A stretch of 64,000 nt of DNA from Tubulanus polymorphus (taxonomy: Eukaryota > Nemertea > Palaeonemertea > Tubulaniformes > Tubulanidae), in NCBI RefSeq assembly GCF_964204645.1, contig NC_134027.1:2716485-2780484 (forward strand). Direction: 5' to 3'. A program made the position numbers and the translations under genes. Below the pieces are notes generated by a model. It was not told the origin of the DNA. It worked only from the letters and a program-made list of their open reading frames with translations, and did not search any database. Position 1 is the first letter of the stretch. Each line of letters opens with the position of its first letter. Shown piece by piece: positions 1 through 12,850 of the stretch.

Positions 1-1480
1 CGGGGGCGAAAGAATTAATGGCGTTTTTTAGCGGAATTGCCGGCATCGAATCCGTGCTCTGAGTAATCAAAATACCTTATTGTCAGTATCAATCACAATA
101 TTCACAAAGTTCGTAGAATCTATTCGGCGAATAATCGTATATCAAACACTAATTGACAAATTTTGATTGTTTCGCCCTGAAGCGGTAATTCTGCTTCGTG
201 AACAAGTTACAATTTCGCTGCAGCTCTTCGCTGTCTACCATTCGACACTCAGAGCTATTTATTAAAGTTACCTGTAACTTTGATGATGAAATTTGAATCG
301 CGTTCTCGTTGATTTGATATTTAGACGTAGTTTCTACCAGTCCCGAAAGCCATTATCTCGACAGATCCCTCAGCAATAATTTTACTGTCTGTTCATTCAT
401 TATGCGCGGAGAGGTTCAGCTTCGTTTTGACGTCAAAACCGTAAATGTCGACACTACGGGGAATATTAGTTGTTGCTATTACATTATGCTCGCGTAGCCG
501 TTGCGATCTGAAATGATGCAGAAAATTAAACTTCTTCCGAACGTGAAGTAGAAATCAAGATAAGTTGGACTCCGTTAATAGACGGTCGTCTTTCGAGATA
601 AGACATTCTGATGTATGGTATGATGGTCAGTATGACTGAGATACAAAACCGACCGGACTCCTGATCATTTATGCGTGTGATTTCTCGAGACAACTTCCCC
701 TGCTTCGTTGCATTATGTATTGAGCTAGAGAGGGATATGTTGATATACGACGTGATGAAATGTCTTCATCGGACAGACGAACATAGACGAAATGCTGACC
801 ACACGGAAATGTCAGCAGTCACGTAAGCGTGAGGAGGAAGAAAACCGCTTGCAAAAATATACTTCTTACCCTCTATCGAATTTCGGATCAAAATCAGAAT
901 TGGGCCATTATGCTGGCCTATCAGGACTCTGATAGGTGGTTGGTGTTTTCTTATTCTCTGACTATCAGTGAATCCTGTGCATGGGGGCAGAAATCTTGTT
1001 TCATTTGGTGACACAAGGAATAATGCCACTTTTGGCAATGTTATTATATTAGCCTTTCAACTTGATTTTAGATGAAGTCAATTGGCGTTCATAGATTGCC
1101 TCCTTGGCATTCATCAGACGTTGTTGTTTCCCAGCGCTTTATAAATCAGGTTATGTCCAGATGAATTGAACGATTTCTGCAGGCCTGCAACAGGATTAGA
1201 TGCCAAATTACCCGACAGCCAGATCTTTCTAATTTCATAAAACTGTAACGCAGTCTCATAATTAAATGGTATTGTCCCGAGGCACGTCCGAGCGCTTTCC
1301 AAATTAAACCAATTCTAACTCGATTCATCGTCGAGAAGGTAGAAGATTTTACAACCTCAGACATGAGACACATGCTCGAGTTGAAGTTCGATCCATATGT
1401 AAGATCTGAGAAGCGTAGCGAGGGATCTTCAAGGGTATTCATGTATTCAAACCTAGAACTGGTTAAAAGAATTTGAATAA

Positions 1481-1600
1481 AAGTTCTTCCTCCGATATTC
1501 GAACCTGGGATCCCCAGGTTCCTAACCCAGAGCACTAACCGCTGGGCCACTATGCCGTAGTACCAGATGTACTGGAAGTTAGTTTTGTATGAGACCAGTG
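1481..1600 (-). repeat. tRNA-derived SINE copy
   Basis: Read on the minus strand, this has an A-box-like string (TGGCCCAGCGG, near 1540-1550) followed about 40 bases later by a B-box-like string (GGTTCGAATAT, near 1495-1505), the internal polymerase III promoter of a tRNA. It does not fold as an intact tRNA. A leader containing ATACAAAAC precedes the A box (near 1583-1592) and recurs in the copy at 12,660-12,765, so the two look like one SINE family. Confidence 0.6.
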
Positions 1601-2489
1601 GTCAATGAAGTGACCGTATAGCTGTGATGACCAATCAGGCTTGGCGACCTTTCGTCGAGTGCTCCTACTTACAATCTTTGATTATAAAAGTTTCTTCTTT
1701 ATCAGGTCTATTACAAAAAGGTCTATTACTTTCATTCCATAAAGGGTAAGCACTTCCTAACCAAAAAAGGTCATATTTAGGGGGGACTTACAGAATTAGC
1801 AATCGAAATCGTAAGATTTCATTCACAGTATATGAATCAGTGTCGTAATGATTCTGATGTCGTGCAAGACGTAGTCGATAATGGTCACTTCTGTTTGGAC
1901 GTTGACGACATTATTTAAATTCAATAAACTGCTCGTGGAATATGATTCGTGAAGGTATCGCATTCAGCGATGTCGATCATATGATATGCCGGTGTTATTA
2001 CACCAATGTACGCAGTTTGCTCTCTAGGTAATAGTTAAGCGATTGAAATCGATGAAAAGGATAACATTGCTGATGAAAAGATTTCTACTCATCAGGAAGG
2101 ATCTTTATCCGTCATCAGTACCTGCTGAAACTGACAATCACGCACGCTCCTCGTCTCCTGTAGAACATTTCATCAAGCGACGTATTAGCGAAAATGGAAA
2201 ATGGAATGCGTATGTCTCAGTTCTAACGATCTTCTCTAACACCTGTAAACATTCTTAGCAGAAGATGCTTTTCTCGACGAAAGTAAACGAACAATTTTTA
2301 GTTTCGAAATTCTTAATATCGTATGAGGTAGACATGTGTAACATGTTTCTGCGGATTATTTCATAAGTTTTTTAATACTCATCGTTCATATAACGGCGCC
2401 CTGGATATCCTTCCTTCATATCAAGTCTCTGAAACATTCTCTGTCGGTCTTAATAGACAAGCGATTGTCTGACTCAATTGAAGAAAAAC

Positions 2490-2700
2490 CAACGAAAAAC
2501 CCACAACAGTATTTGATGTTTCGACTCGCCATTTTCAAAACAGTTTTTAGGAGTTTGAGAGGATGTGACGTTTCGACTGATCTCTATGAGCCATTTTCAA
2601 AACTATTTTAAAAATAGCCCAAATATTGAATCGAAATGTCGAATGGTCTCGTTGTTTTTTCAACATACTGTGGGTTTTTTTCAACGGTCTCTATATATTG
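2490..2700. repeat. Possible degraded MITE-like repeat
   Basis: The strings TTTCGACT and CCATTTTCAAAAC occur twice in direct orientation near 2520-2600. Strings resembling their inverse (CGAAATGTCGAATGG) lie near 2630-2650, and AACCCACA/TGTGGGTT-like ends sit at about 2497 and 2670. This looks like a decayed inverted-repeat element, with no coding capacity. Boundaries are uncertain. Confidence 0.3.
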
Positions 2701-5700
2701 AATGTTGTGAGGTGAATACATGTATATAAGTATGTATGTAGATTCAAACTAATGCTTATATACGACGTAAAATTGATTGTGGAAAATCCATGTGCATCTA
2801 TTTGAGAACTGTACATAGCTGTTCTCAGCTGTAGGCATTACTTCTATTAATCAGAATTACTGGTAATTAGTATCGTCTTACATCATCCATTAATGATGTG
2901 AAACTTTATCCTATAAACTACACCGTCAATAATCCGCAATTCCTCAACTTTCTGTTCTGTAGACAGACGTTCGGTTGACAAGATTTGATTTAAAACCCAA
3001 TAACATTTCGAAATTGTATGCTCAGCATTTTACATTCGGTAGAAACTTATCTATCGATTTGAACAGATGATGTGCACATTTTAGTGACAGTTTCTGCTCT
3101 ACACAGCAATTTTTCATGGTTAAAATGTCAAGTGTAGTTAAACTTGACAAGCAGGAAATTTTGAATTTGAATAGCACCCCCGGAACTTGACCGAGTTATG
3201 TCAGTGCGACTTTTTACGTCATTTGACAACCCGGATATATAAGGGATGGACACAAACTGTTAAATTCTAACGATGAAAGTCAATCAGGTTGAGAAATTCG
3301 AATTGAGAGTGATTTACCGCATTTGTCGTTGTAAATTTCACCATTCAGAAACGACAGAGTAGTTAGTTTTGTACTGAGAAGTGAACGTGGTCTGTTTAGT
3401 TAAACATCGATCGTAACTCGCCTTGATTGGCCCTCCAATCAGGTAAATGTAGGATGTACTAGCGACTGATTGAATCAGTCAATTTTTCCCCGTCGTAAAA
3501 CGTATTTCTTCGCATGCGATGCTAAAAATATTCCCTACGACAATTCTTCCAAACGCAGTCGATGAAACTACTCATGCTATTTGCCTATTTTATCATTAGT
3601 ACGACGACTAATCTTATGAAAACGGATTTTTGATATCGCTATTAAGTCGTGTTGATTTTAGATGTGCGTGTCATTTTCCAATCTCTGAGACTGATTTCAT
3701 GCTATTTTCATTGTCATAAACAAATGTCGATATTCATTATTCGTCCGCGGCCTTTTTATCCTACCCTCTCGTGACCATTAGCCGTGTACCCATTTTCGGT
3801 CTTGTCTGCGAAGAATTTTTAGTGTATCTCACACATTCTTCAGACAGTTATCGACAGTGTCATACATCTTATGGTTGTCTACGTGGTCTCCGAACAGATG
3901 GATATTACTATTTTCTAATATTCATGTCCGCAGTGGGCCTTATCCATATCATGTCTATGATATCAATTAGAAGGGCATGTTGGCTCCATGCGAAATTGGC
4001 ATAATCATGATTTATGGCTCGTTTTCCCAAATGGCTTAATAGGGTCATTTCTACAGAATAGTCTCTCCCGGAGTCGTATCTTTTTATATATTTTCGTGGC
4101 AATATTGCCGACATATTTCTCTTAGTTGATGTTATGATTGTAATGTTGATAGATCGCTGGATTTATTGCTATTTCTCAGCAGTCTCCAAACAGTTATTGA
4201 TGTGACCATCAAGTATAAATAATGGAGGAGGATGCGTATATGACTGGTACGTCCGTGATGAAATACTCAGCGTTGTTTCTCTAGAAGGCGGTGTTGCGTT
4301 GTGGTCGGGCAATATTTTGAGAAAACAGTTGACAAGTTTGAACGCTTGAAAATAGTTTGTTTTCATCGTGAATTCGTAGCGGAAAATTGATCCGATGTCG
4401 ACTGACTTAGACTTGCTCCTCAATGACACGAGGGCATTGACGAATCTGTCAAATATGGTTACAACTTAATCCTTTTCCTGAACGAAGATAGAAGCGTGCG
4501 CTGGTCTCTCGGTGCCATTGTGTATTCCAGTGAAGGGTTTCTGATAAATAGTGACTGACAAGATTGCAAATTGTCACAATCTGGAGATAGCATTTCCTTC
4601 TCCGGGTAATTGGTTCTTGATGCATGAATTTTGTCCAATTTTCATTCCTTGGGGGTTTACTTCGTTCTCAGTTGCGTAATGGGATTGAAGTGGTATTCTA
4701 TGTTGTTTTTATCCTCGCTGATAAGACTCGTCGCTAACAACTGAACATAGTCTTGTTTGCTGTAAGTATTACTGCATTAACGGTCGTTGTTGGAGAGAGA
4801 AAATGACAGCTACGCACGGATTACTTGGCAGACGCGTATCCCCGTCACAGGAATGTATATTTAGTCGCTCGGTGGAGAGAATGAGAATGTTAATGCGGAT
4901 TCCTCAAGACGGGAGTCGCATCTCATAACTGGTAATGAGAAGATGAATCGGTCATAATGTAAGATCTACTGTATGCCGTTAATCCACCTTGACTTTGGAA
5001 GAGTAAACTGGGATCGACGTATACATAGGGGCTTCCCGAAAACTGCAACTTTACTGCTTATCGGAATGTATAACGTTGACAGTAGATTCTCTTTTCCCAA
5101 ATACTTGTTTTCAGTGAAGAATTCGATACTCAACTAATAATGACAATCTTTGCTAGTGCGGGTGCTCACAGAGAATCGACTCGAATTCGTCATAATCTAT
5201 TTGAAGGATGTTATCCGATATCTCCTCAATACATCGACCGGCTTTACGACCATCCGCAAGGACTAGTCCTTGGTCTACCCAGTATTTGATCGCACGGCGG
5301 CCATTGCTTTTAATCCTCGGCGCGTGATTCAGAATTTTCGTAAGCCATCGTGTTTTCTAAATATTTGTCGAGCGCGTTTCAGCTACAAGTATTGACTCAC
5401 GGCGAATGAAGTGTTGACAGTTTGCCGCTAGGGGAATTCATGGCATTGCTAGATTGTGATTGCGAATGCTGACTGTTTTTCCGTGTTCGGCTCCCTAATC
5501 ACGATAATCATATTGCGGTATAACAACCTTCGAGCAAAATTTCATAATTGAATTTCTTCGCTGTCTGTATCGGGAATACCGACTGTAAACTGACATTTTG
5601 TTGCGCCGTTGCCAAAAACAGAGGATTATAGAATTAGCTTAACCCCCGACCTATTATCAACCCTTGTTCTCGGGCAAATCGATATGCGTGATGTAAAATA

Positions 5701-8700
5701 TGACGAGAAGTAGACGCAATAAGGTTATCGTAAATGACTTCTGCCAGTTTTCCTCTTTATGTCGGCATTTACTATGTTAATGTCGACAAGTGTACGGCAA
5801 GATCGATGTAGCGCTGATCTGCGCGAGAGTCATCTCTGAATTTATGGAATTGCCCCCAAAACTCAAGACTTTATGCCTGAATTAATGTCTTACAGTTTAA
5901 TCAATCCAGTTTTTAAACGGAGGTGTGGTCTACTGAATCATGTTTATTATTCCTCGAGGGCGATGCTAGTTCTATTAGCGCGATCGAGTGTATCATCTCG
6001 AAATTGGTTGCGTAAATCATTAGCGAGTATGCGCAATACGAGGGTAAGGGGTTTAATTCTCCAATTCCTATGCTGCTCATGTCTACTCTTCACACTTCAT
6101 GAATAATTGGGAGTAGTCGCAGACGCGTGTGAGGTAATGGTAATCAACAGTGGTGAATTCAACTTCTTCAACACGCTTTATTTCATTGATAGTTTCGTGT
6201 GAAGTGTGCGCCAGTTTCAGTCGAATGTATCATCATTCTTTTTATTTAAGTTTGTACATCCTCCTTGTTCTCCTCCTCGCGGGTGAGATGATGTTTCTGA
6301 TTGAAGCAATCGCTCTCCACACGATGTAGGGAGGAGATATGTTCGCTAACAGTGAATTGGTTGTTGTTAGATGTTTCCCTGCCAATCAGGCAATATCAAT
6401 ACATCTTAAAACGTTAATCCCGCAGCAATACGTGTCGTTTCTAAGAAAAAGTAGCATACGCTTCATATATTGCGCGTGATGAGGATAGAAAAATGCGTGG
6501 TTTACCGCTGTAAGACCAGAACTGTCTCTGACTATGACATCAGCTAAAAACTACTTTCTCCAATAACGCGTTGTGGGCTGAAGCTGGGAAAGCACCGAGT
6601 GACATTTAAACGTCGTGCATAATAAACAGCGCGCTGGCATTCCAAAAAAATAAAACCGTCGAAAATGGACATATTCATCTCGAGCATTGCAGTCATTCTC
6701 CTCATATTGAATATTTCCCATCTCCTTCACCGCATAGCAATAAACATGAAATGAATTATTATTAATAAGAGTTGCTGTTGCCGGCCAGTTTCAAGGGCTT
6801 ACTACGGGTAGATTGGCGTTGTAACAAGACCTTTATTGGCATCTTGACACTGGTGCTATTGGATTGGTATTGAAATATACGGATAGTGTCTGTCTCATCG
6901 ATATGGTAGTCACACACGTATTCCAGTGATTTCCTGTTGCAACGTTTCTGGCGAACATGGCGGCCGATCTAATCAGCTATCTAATCATACGTGTGATGGG
7001 AATATTTTGTGTGACCCACCCCTTCCCCTCACCTGCAGTCCACAGAACATTAGGCATTTTGATTATGCGTAAGTATATTTTCGCTGTTGCGCGACATGCT
7101 GCTGTAAATGGGAAGGCAAACGAAAGGATCGAAAGCGAAACATACCAATAAACCAATACAAGTAGCTAGGAGCGTGAATAAAAATGCAAAAACGTGACTG
7201 CAAATGTCTTCGTTTACGAATAGTGTTTCGTGTTTTGCGGCGAGGTGCTCGAGGAATCAAGGAATTACCGCGTCGCTGCTTGTAGAAAAAAAAACTTGCT
7301 TCTGATCTTCAGATTATCGACGAATCTATTAGGATTCGGTTAATCAATGAGCTTCTGTTATAGTCGCTCTTCATCTGTCTCTGAATTTCTGTCGATATTT
7401 CTGCCCGTCGATAGTTTGATGGCTCCCTTGAGCTTTCAATTTCATTCATCAAAATGAGTCATTTTAAGAAAATATAAAACAAAATCAATAGTTTTACACT
7501 AGAAAATGTTGGATTTTGTCCGTCGATGATGGCATTTCGAGTCTTCTTTGTTTCATTACTTGTTATTCAAAGTCTTATCGGTACACGTTCATCAAAGACA
7601 TGTTTGTTTTTTGCTCAGCACATAAGAATGTCTTCTCTATTCAACACTTCTCTATCCAATACAACGACAGTCAGATCCGTGATTCAATAACGATGTTCAA
7701 TAACCTTTACTACTCTTGTCATCAGTGTTTATCTTCCAAGACAAACTGTGCTCGGCTTAGATTCCCTACGTCACCATCAAATAATATCCGTCTTCGTGAT
7801 CAGTATCAGCCAGCGGCGCACGAACGCAGTACAACATTCTCTGTGTCTGTTTTACTAAGCCGAACGTGCCACTTGTTAGAAATACCGAATGTTACATTGT
7901 TAGTGCCATTTTTTTGTTTTATGTCTCATATTCGTAACATAAATTCGAACGTTTGACTTTTTAATTGCAAAGAGCTGGAGAAAGTGTCGCCAGAAAGTGT
8001 CACTAGAGACGACCTTGTTAAATACAGGCAACGGAAAGCTATTAGCCAGTGTCTGCTTTCTGTATTAATCCCGGATAAGGTTTCTGTATTGCAAGTGGTC
8101 GTCTTGTAAGGGGATTTTCGTATAGACATTTCCCAATAGATAACTTCTTACGGCATAATCTCAATCAGATCCGTCTGTTGAATTCACGGTGGGAGAATTT
8201 CTTCCGCTTAACCGCTGTTAATGTTCATTCCCAGAAGTTTGTTGGCAAGTTACGGTTAAACTCGTACATTGTCCGGTCAATTCCTGCGTCGACCGGAAAC
8301 TGTACTGCCATTTTCCGGTCAGATTACTGGTCGTTCACATGCATCCATACAACAAAACGTCTCAAGTGAGAATACTTCGGATATCTAAGTGCATTTCTTT
8401 CAGTAATCAATACGTTATTTAAGTACTTACTCAGGCAATAAGGACAGCGGCTTTTATACGGATAACCTCCTCGGCTGTGTCCTGGTTTCATACTCCCCGG
8501 ATAATGTGTTCCATGTTTGATTTCTAATTCCCTCGGGAAACTCATAAATGATATCGTCAATTTCACAATTGATTCTCGGTTTCCAATCAGCAAAACCTTT
8601 CAGTGGATATCAACAGCGCGTCTGCGTGCGGTTTCTATCCGGGAAACAAGCAGTGATTTTCTGTTCGATCTCGATAAACCGCGTTATTTAATCCTTCGAA

Positions 8701-9490
8701 TTTACTGCCGAAACAGTTTCGTGTTATTCCGAAAGCTTCATTCGGTTACAAGTCATTGAATTATTTCTGTTTCTGTCGGCGGAGTGGCGCAGATTTCATT
8801 TGTAACTCTTCTCTCTCGAATAAATCCATTCGAATCAACGTTTCTTATTCTGCGTTTCTTTCTATAAGGATTGAATACATCGTATCATCAGTTGATGATC
8901 GATAATCGTCATCTCTTGAAAAGGCTGACAATGTTGTCTTCCGGTTACGTTCGTTCCTTCTACCGCTAACTATCCGAAACACATCTCACTCTGCATTCAC
9001 TATGTATTTATCTTCATTCTTCGCGGATATTTAGTGCATGCGGCCAAATCTGGTGAATCTTGATCGAAAATAAATAATTAAGTGTTTTATCGCGGTACGA
9101 TATGATATTGACTGCGTTTTGCGAATCGTCACGAATGGATCGATTTAACGCCAGTATTCTGTCGGGGTGGTTCAAACCGGTTCCCGAAGATTACTAGAAA
9201 TCAAGCGAAAAGATCTCGCGGTCGTCGAAATTCGATCATATTTTGTGTGGTATTACAGTACGATGGTAATCAATGATGCGTGACTCGGTAATGATGCAAG
9301 AACCATCAACAGACAGTTGGACGGTATCATACACAGACGTGTAGAAAAATCCTCTACCGTTTATCGGCCATATTTGCCGAGGACTGGTGTTTTAATAGAT
9401 TATCAGAATTTTGCCACTAGTTCTATACAAAATACGGTAAAAATTCCACAATTAAAAGAAATTGTCTTAAAGGTTTCCTTAAGTTATAGT

Positions 9491-9791
9491 AGAGCAGGGT
9501 GGCCACTTATACCTGGGCCCAGTTTCATAGACTGAGCATCGAAGTTAGCCCTAGGGGTAAATCCTCAATCTGGGTGACAACCACCCATAGTAAACAATGA
9601 GAAACCGTGGTTATAACTGACGAATTTCGAAATATTCGCAGGGACTATTTTTCTTCCACATCTATGAAACCCAGCCCGAGATCAGGGAATTTTCAGTTCT
9701 GGGGGAATAGCCGGGGAATTTGGTAAAAATAAGCTAGAAGTCAGGGAAAAGTCGGTGGAAACGCAATTGCGATAAAAGTGACCAACCTGCA
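9491..9791. repeat. Nested MITE-like elements
   Basis: The outer element has imperfect terminal inverted repeats: AGCAGGGTGGCCACTTATA at its left end, and at its right end a string whose reverse complement reads GCAGGTTGGTCACTTTTAT. Its interior has runs built on 'tcagggaa'. A second inverted-repeat unit (about 9514-9678) starts GGGCCCAGTTTCATAGAC and ends TCTATGAAACCCAGCCC, interrupting the outer one. No open frame of note is present. Confidence 0.55.
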
Positions 9792-10604
9792 CAGTCCACT
9801 TTAACGTCTTGACTATATCCTAATAGTCATCTTTTTTCTTTTACCGTTTGTCTTTAATTACACGGTGATTTGCAATAGAACGCTCTATTTTTCTCATACT
9901 CGGCCGCCGTGATAAGAGATTTAATTGCTTCTGTAAGGATTTTATTATCAGTCCTTGACAGACGCGACGACAGTTATTTCGCTTTCGCTCGAGAAAATCT
10001 GTTTTTAAGTGATACACGCGCGGACAAGTGTAAACGATCAGTTTTATACGTCACTATTATAAATGGGACGAGTGTTCATTAATTTCGTTCGGAAACGATA
10101 CTTTCGAGGATGCCATTCGCAAACACTTTGACGCCGAAATTGGAAAGTTTATTAAATTGCTCGGGTTTGGAAATTAATGAAAACGTGGCAGTGCTCGTCA
10201 ACGACGCTGAAATGTAGTGGCAATAAATTGACGGGTAATTTGTTATGATGTCGGATCACGAAACGACAAAAGTATCCGTGATTAAATTAAACCAGCGAAA
10301 CAGTTCACTGAAGTGTGCACATATTCCGCGCCAATTTGATTTTCGTGTAAGCGAATTGATAAAGTTTGGCGAAACACGTTAAAGCGATTCGTTCCTAAAA
10401 GCAGTTTAAAACTTGTTCCGTTCGTCATTCATTTCTTTAATAACTCGCTGTAAGGTTATTGAAGTCGCCGTTCGGTGCAGTGAAGTGTGTAATGAACCTC
10501 GCAAACTCGTCGACGATAGACAAACTTCGATCGTTTATTGGAGAAAACGTGTATATCACCTCGTATAGTCGCTTAGAACTATCAACATCTCCTTCTATTT
10601 TCAG

Positions 10605-11266
10605 TTCACCAAACAATTCAGACCAGAAAATAATCAAGAGAATTATAGGATTACAAGGCGATGTAGTCAGGTAAATAGATGAATAGAACTGAACGATAAT
10701 TAGACTGAATCCAAATACGATTCTGTATCCATTTCTAAAGTTTGTGGGTTAGAGTTAGCTCTTGAGTTAGAGTTAGTTCATCATTTTCAAGTTGATGTTA
10801 ATCAACTCTTAACTATGAACTGTGGAAAAGTAGACCCTGATTCTCGATTATTTCGATCAATTTTCAGCACTTTACATTATAAAACCAATTACGTGAAGAT
10901 ACCAGATGGTCAGTGCTGGATAGAAGGAGACCACCATGGCCAGAGTCTCGATAGTAACTACTTTGGAACTGTACGTAATGATTGAATATTCATTAAATAC
11001 AATGACTGGTAGACTGGTATTAATCGCAGTCTTGTTAACAAATACAACCTAGTGGGCATTCAAAAAATCAACTACTGTCTTTTCAGGTGCCAATTACACT
11101 TATACAAGCGAAAGCGACGCATATCGTTTGGCCGCCATCGCGATGGAGTCGACTTCAATCGGAGGCGAGATGGGATCGTGTTTTTTCTAGAATACCACCC
11201 GAAGATGTGAAAGAAACTCTGAACTCTCCTAGAAAACAAAGGAGAGCGAAAATTATAGATTCATGA
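10605..11266 (+). CDS. IMMP2L: Mitochondrial inner membrane protease subunit 2, last three exons
   Basis: Exons: 10605-10670, 10868-10970 and 11087-11266 (TGA), with agreeing phases (2, 2, 0). IMP2/IMMP2L is a signal-peptidase-I-type serine protease of the mitochondrial inner membrane that trims intermembrane-space proteins. The visible protein contains the catalytic-lysine block [16 protein letters not shown], then [19 protein letters not shown] with the family WxEGDHxxxSxDSxxFG signature, then the [10 protein letters not shown] block. The tail is somewhat longer and more basic than I recall for the human protein. The upstream exons with the membrane anchor and catalytic serine (the SM motif) are not found; they may lie in the first 10 kb or beyond the window. 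Identification is secure, the 5' end is missing. An AATAAA lies 66 bases after the stop. Confidence 0.9.
10741..10850. repeat. MITE-like element in IMMP2L intron
   Basis: This stretch is rich in 'gagttag' and 'aactctt' and ends with an AACTGTGG string. It aligns by eye over about 95 bases with the reverse complement of the element at 39,885-40,000. Shared landmarks, in order, are GTTAGTTCAT, TTTTCAA, CTTAACT and GAACTGTGG. Its left terminus is decayed. It is non-coding. Confidence 0.5.
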
Positions 11267-11331
11267 CATAAAACGATATTAGGAATAATTTTCACGCTCA
11301 GGACATTCGATTATCGATCTTCCTTGTAGGA

Positions 11332-11337
11332 AATAAA
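11332..11337 (+). promoter_or_regulatory. Poly(A) signal AATAAA for IMMP2L
   Basis: A canonical AATAAA lies 66 bases downstream of the IMMP2L stop codon, followed by T-rich sequence. This is a plausible 3' end. Confidence 0.55.
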
Positions 11338-11339
11338 GT

Positions 11340-12850
11340 ATATTTGTTTTTGTACTAGTCATATGTGTTTTTATGATCGGAGATTGTTTCCATTTATTAA
11401 CATATCATACTGTCCTATACAAGCATCAGATTTACATGTATATCGAGTAAAAACAATCATGAGCAACTGTCAGACAACATCTGAAGATTTCACGTGGTTT
11501 CATGATGAACATTAGCATTTAGTTTATCATGTTTGGGTCCTGAATATGTGTTGTAGATGGCCCATTTTTGCTTTCAGACTTTGTCAATGCTGCGATAAAC
11601 TAAACTACAAATAGGGCTCGGGTAGCATGCTGATTAGGTAACTAGTTTCTATTGCATGGTTGACAATCCACTATTAGACTGGTGTAATTTATATGCGTCG
11701 TGATGTTTGAAATGATTGAAAATAAAACATTATTTTGTAATGATAGAAATATAGATTCGTGTCTCTTGTGGTTTATAAACGTTGATGGATCAGGATCAGA
11801 TGCACACTGAGGATGTTTGTTGAATTTTCCGCACAGAAATCATTCCCTGATGGATTATAAACTCGCCTATTTTAAGTAATTTTCCATTAGAAAAAGTAAA
11901 TCCTCAAGAAACATCTGCTAAGCATCTTACGCACTTTGTATTTTCAGCTATTCGCCATTAAAAGACTAAAGTTCGATGTAAGAAGAAATTCCTTTCACTT
12001 ATTTAGAACCAATCTGTTCCATGTTACTATATTCTTTTTATCGTCGACGGCATCAATTACAGCACTAGCTATAATCGCGTGGTAAACTGCCTCCTTGCTG
12101 GGTTCTAAATATAAAGCACCTTTGATAAGCGTTCAACTGGGTCTCTATGTACGCAGGATGTGTCGGTATTAATGCGTAATCCTGTGGCTCATCCCGAACT
12201 TCTCCTCGCTTCGCTATCCGTAATGGCTGAAGAAATTAGCAAATTAAAAGCATATCCCGGCATCGGAGGCTTATTCACTGGCTATGATATCGGAACGCAT
12301 ATGTTACATGTACCTCGACGGAAAAGATGAGTAACAAGTAGGAATATGCAGTTTTATGTTGTGTTTTGTTGTATGGTGCTGATGCTATATACCATATATA
12401 CAGGTTCGTATATGTTTGTACACTGTTTGTATGTTTACTATAATAGCATCCACTTGTCAGTTGCAGCAGTCCGGTGATAACCAAAATGATATCAAGCAAT
12501 TGTAGTTTATTGTACTAGAGGACCTAGTTCCGTAGTAGTTGGATAGAGGTATATAGAACTTTGTAAGTTCGATACATTTTGGTGAGATGTGGAAATTTAG
12601 TCCCAGTTCATTCACATTCCCTGTAGAAAATCTTCCATATCAGAACCGGAGATTGACAAGAAAGTCACTAATCGTAGCCATGATTCGAACCTGGGACTAA
12701 CCTAGTGCGCCGGCCATTTCGCCAATATGTCGTATTGCCAGCTCGTTTTGTATAAGATCAGTAATAGACGGAGTATACAAACGGGCAGTTTTTCCCCATG
12801 ACCGCAACCATGAAATAGTTTTAATCATTCGAACTTGTTAATCATTACAG
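11340..12850. other. Intergenic or 5' intron sequence of the EGF/SEA gene
   Basis: About 1.5 kb between IMMP2L and the first visible exon of the EGF/SEA gene. The missing signal-peptide exon of that gene may lie here or further upstream, but I could not identify one that splices in phase 1. The only clear feature is the SINE at 12,660-12,765. Confidence 0.4.
12660..12765 (-). repeat. tRNA-derived SINE copy
   Basis: The minus strand shows an A-box-like TGGCGAAATGGCCGG followed by a B-box GGTTCGAATC, separated by about 30 bases. The leader upstream of the A box contains ATACAAAAC, as in the copy at 1481-1600. It sits about 90 bases before the first recognised exon of the EGF/SEA gene. Confidence 0.55.

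Larger units (their letters stand above)
1..9490. other. No recognisable exon; possibly intron or intergenic DNA upstream of IMMP2L
   Basis: I find no exon with recognisable homology on either strand here. The open frames are short and look like chance. The stretch holds one tRNA-derived SINE (about 1481-1600) and a possible degraded inverted-repeat element (about 2490-2700). A TATA-like string followed by a 29-codon frame lies near 3235-3365 but has nothing else to support it. The 5' exons of IMMP2L are not visible, and that gene has very long introns in vertebrates, so this could all be IMMP2L intron. That is an inference. Confidence 0.5.

Noticed and set aside
3232-3365. TATA-like GGATATATAAGGG followed by a short frame
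   Set aside because: The frame is only 29 codons with no homology. TATA-like strings are expected by chance in AT-rich DNA.
6665-6754. 29-codon hydrophobic frame (MDIFISSIAVILL...) resembling a membrane micropeptide
   Set aside because: Too short to separate from chance, and no family motif or regulatory context supports it.
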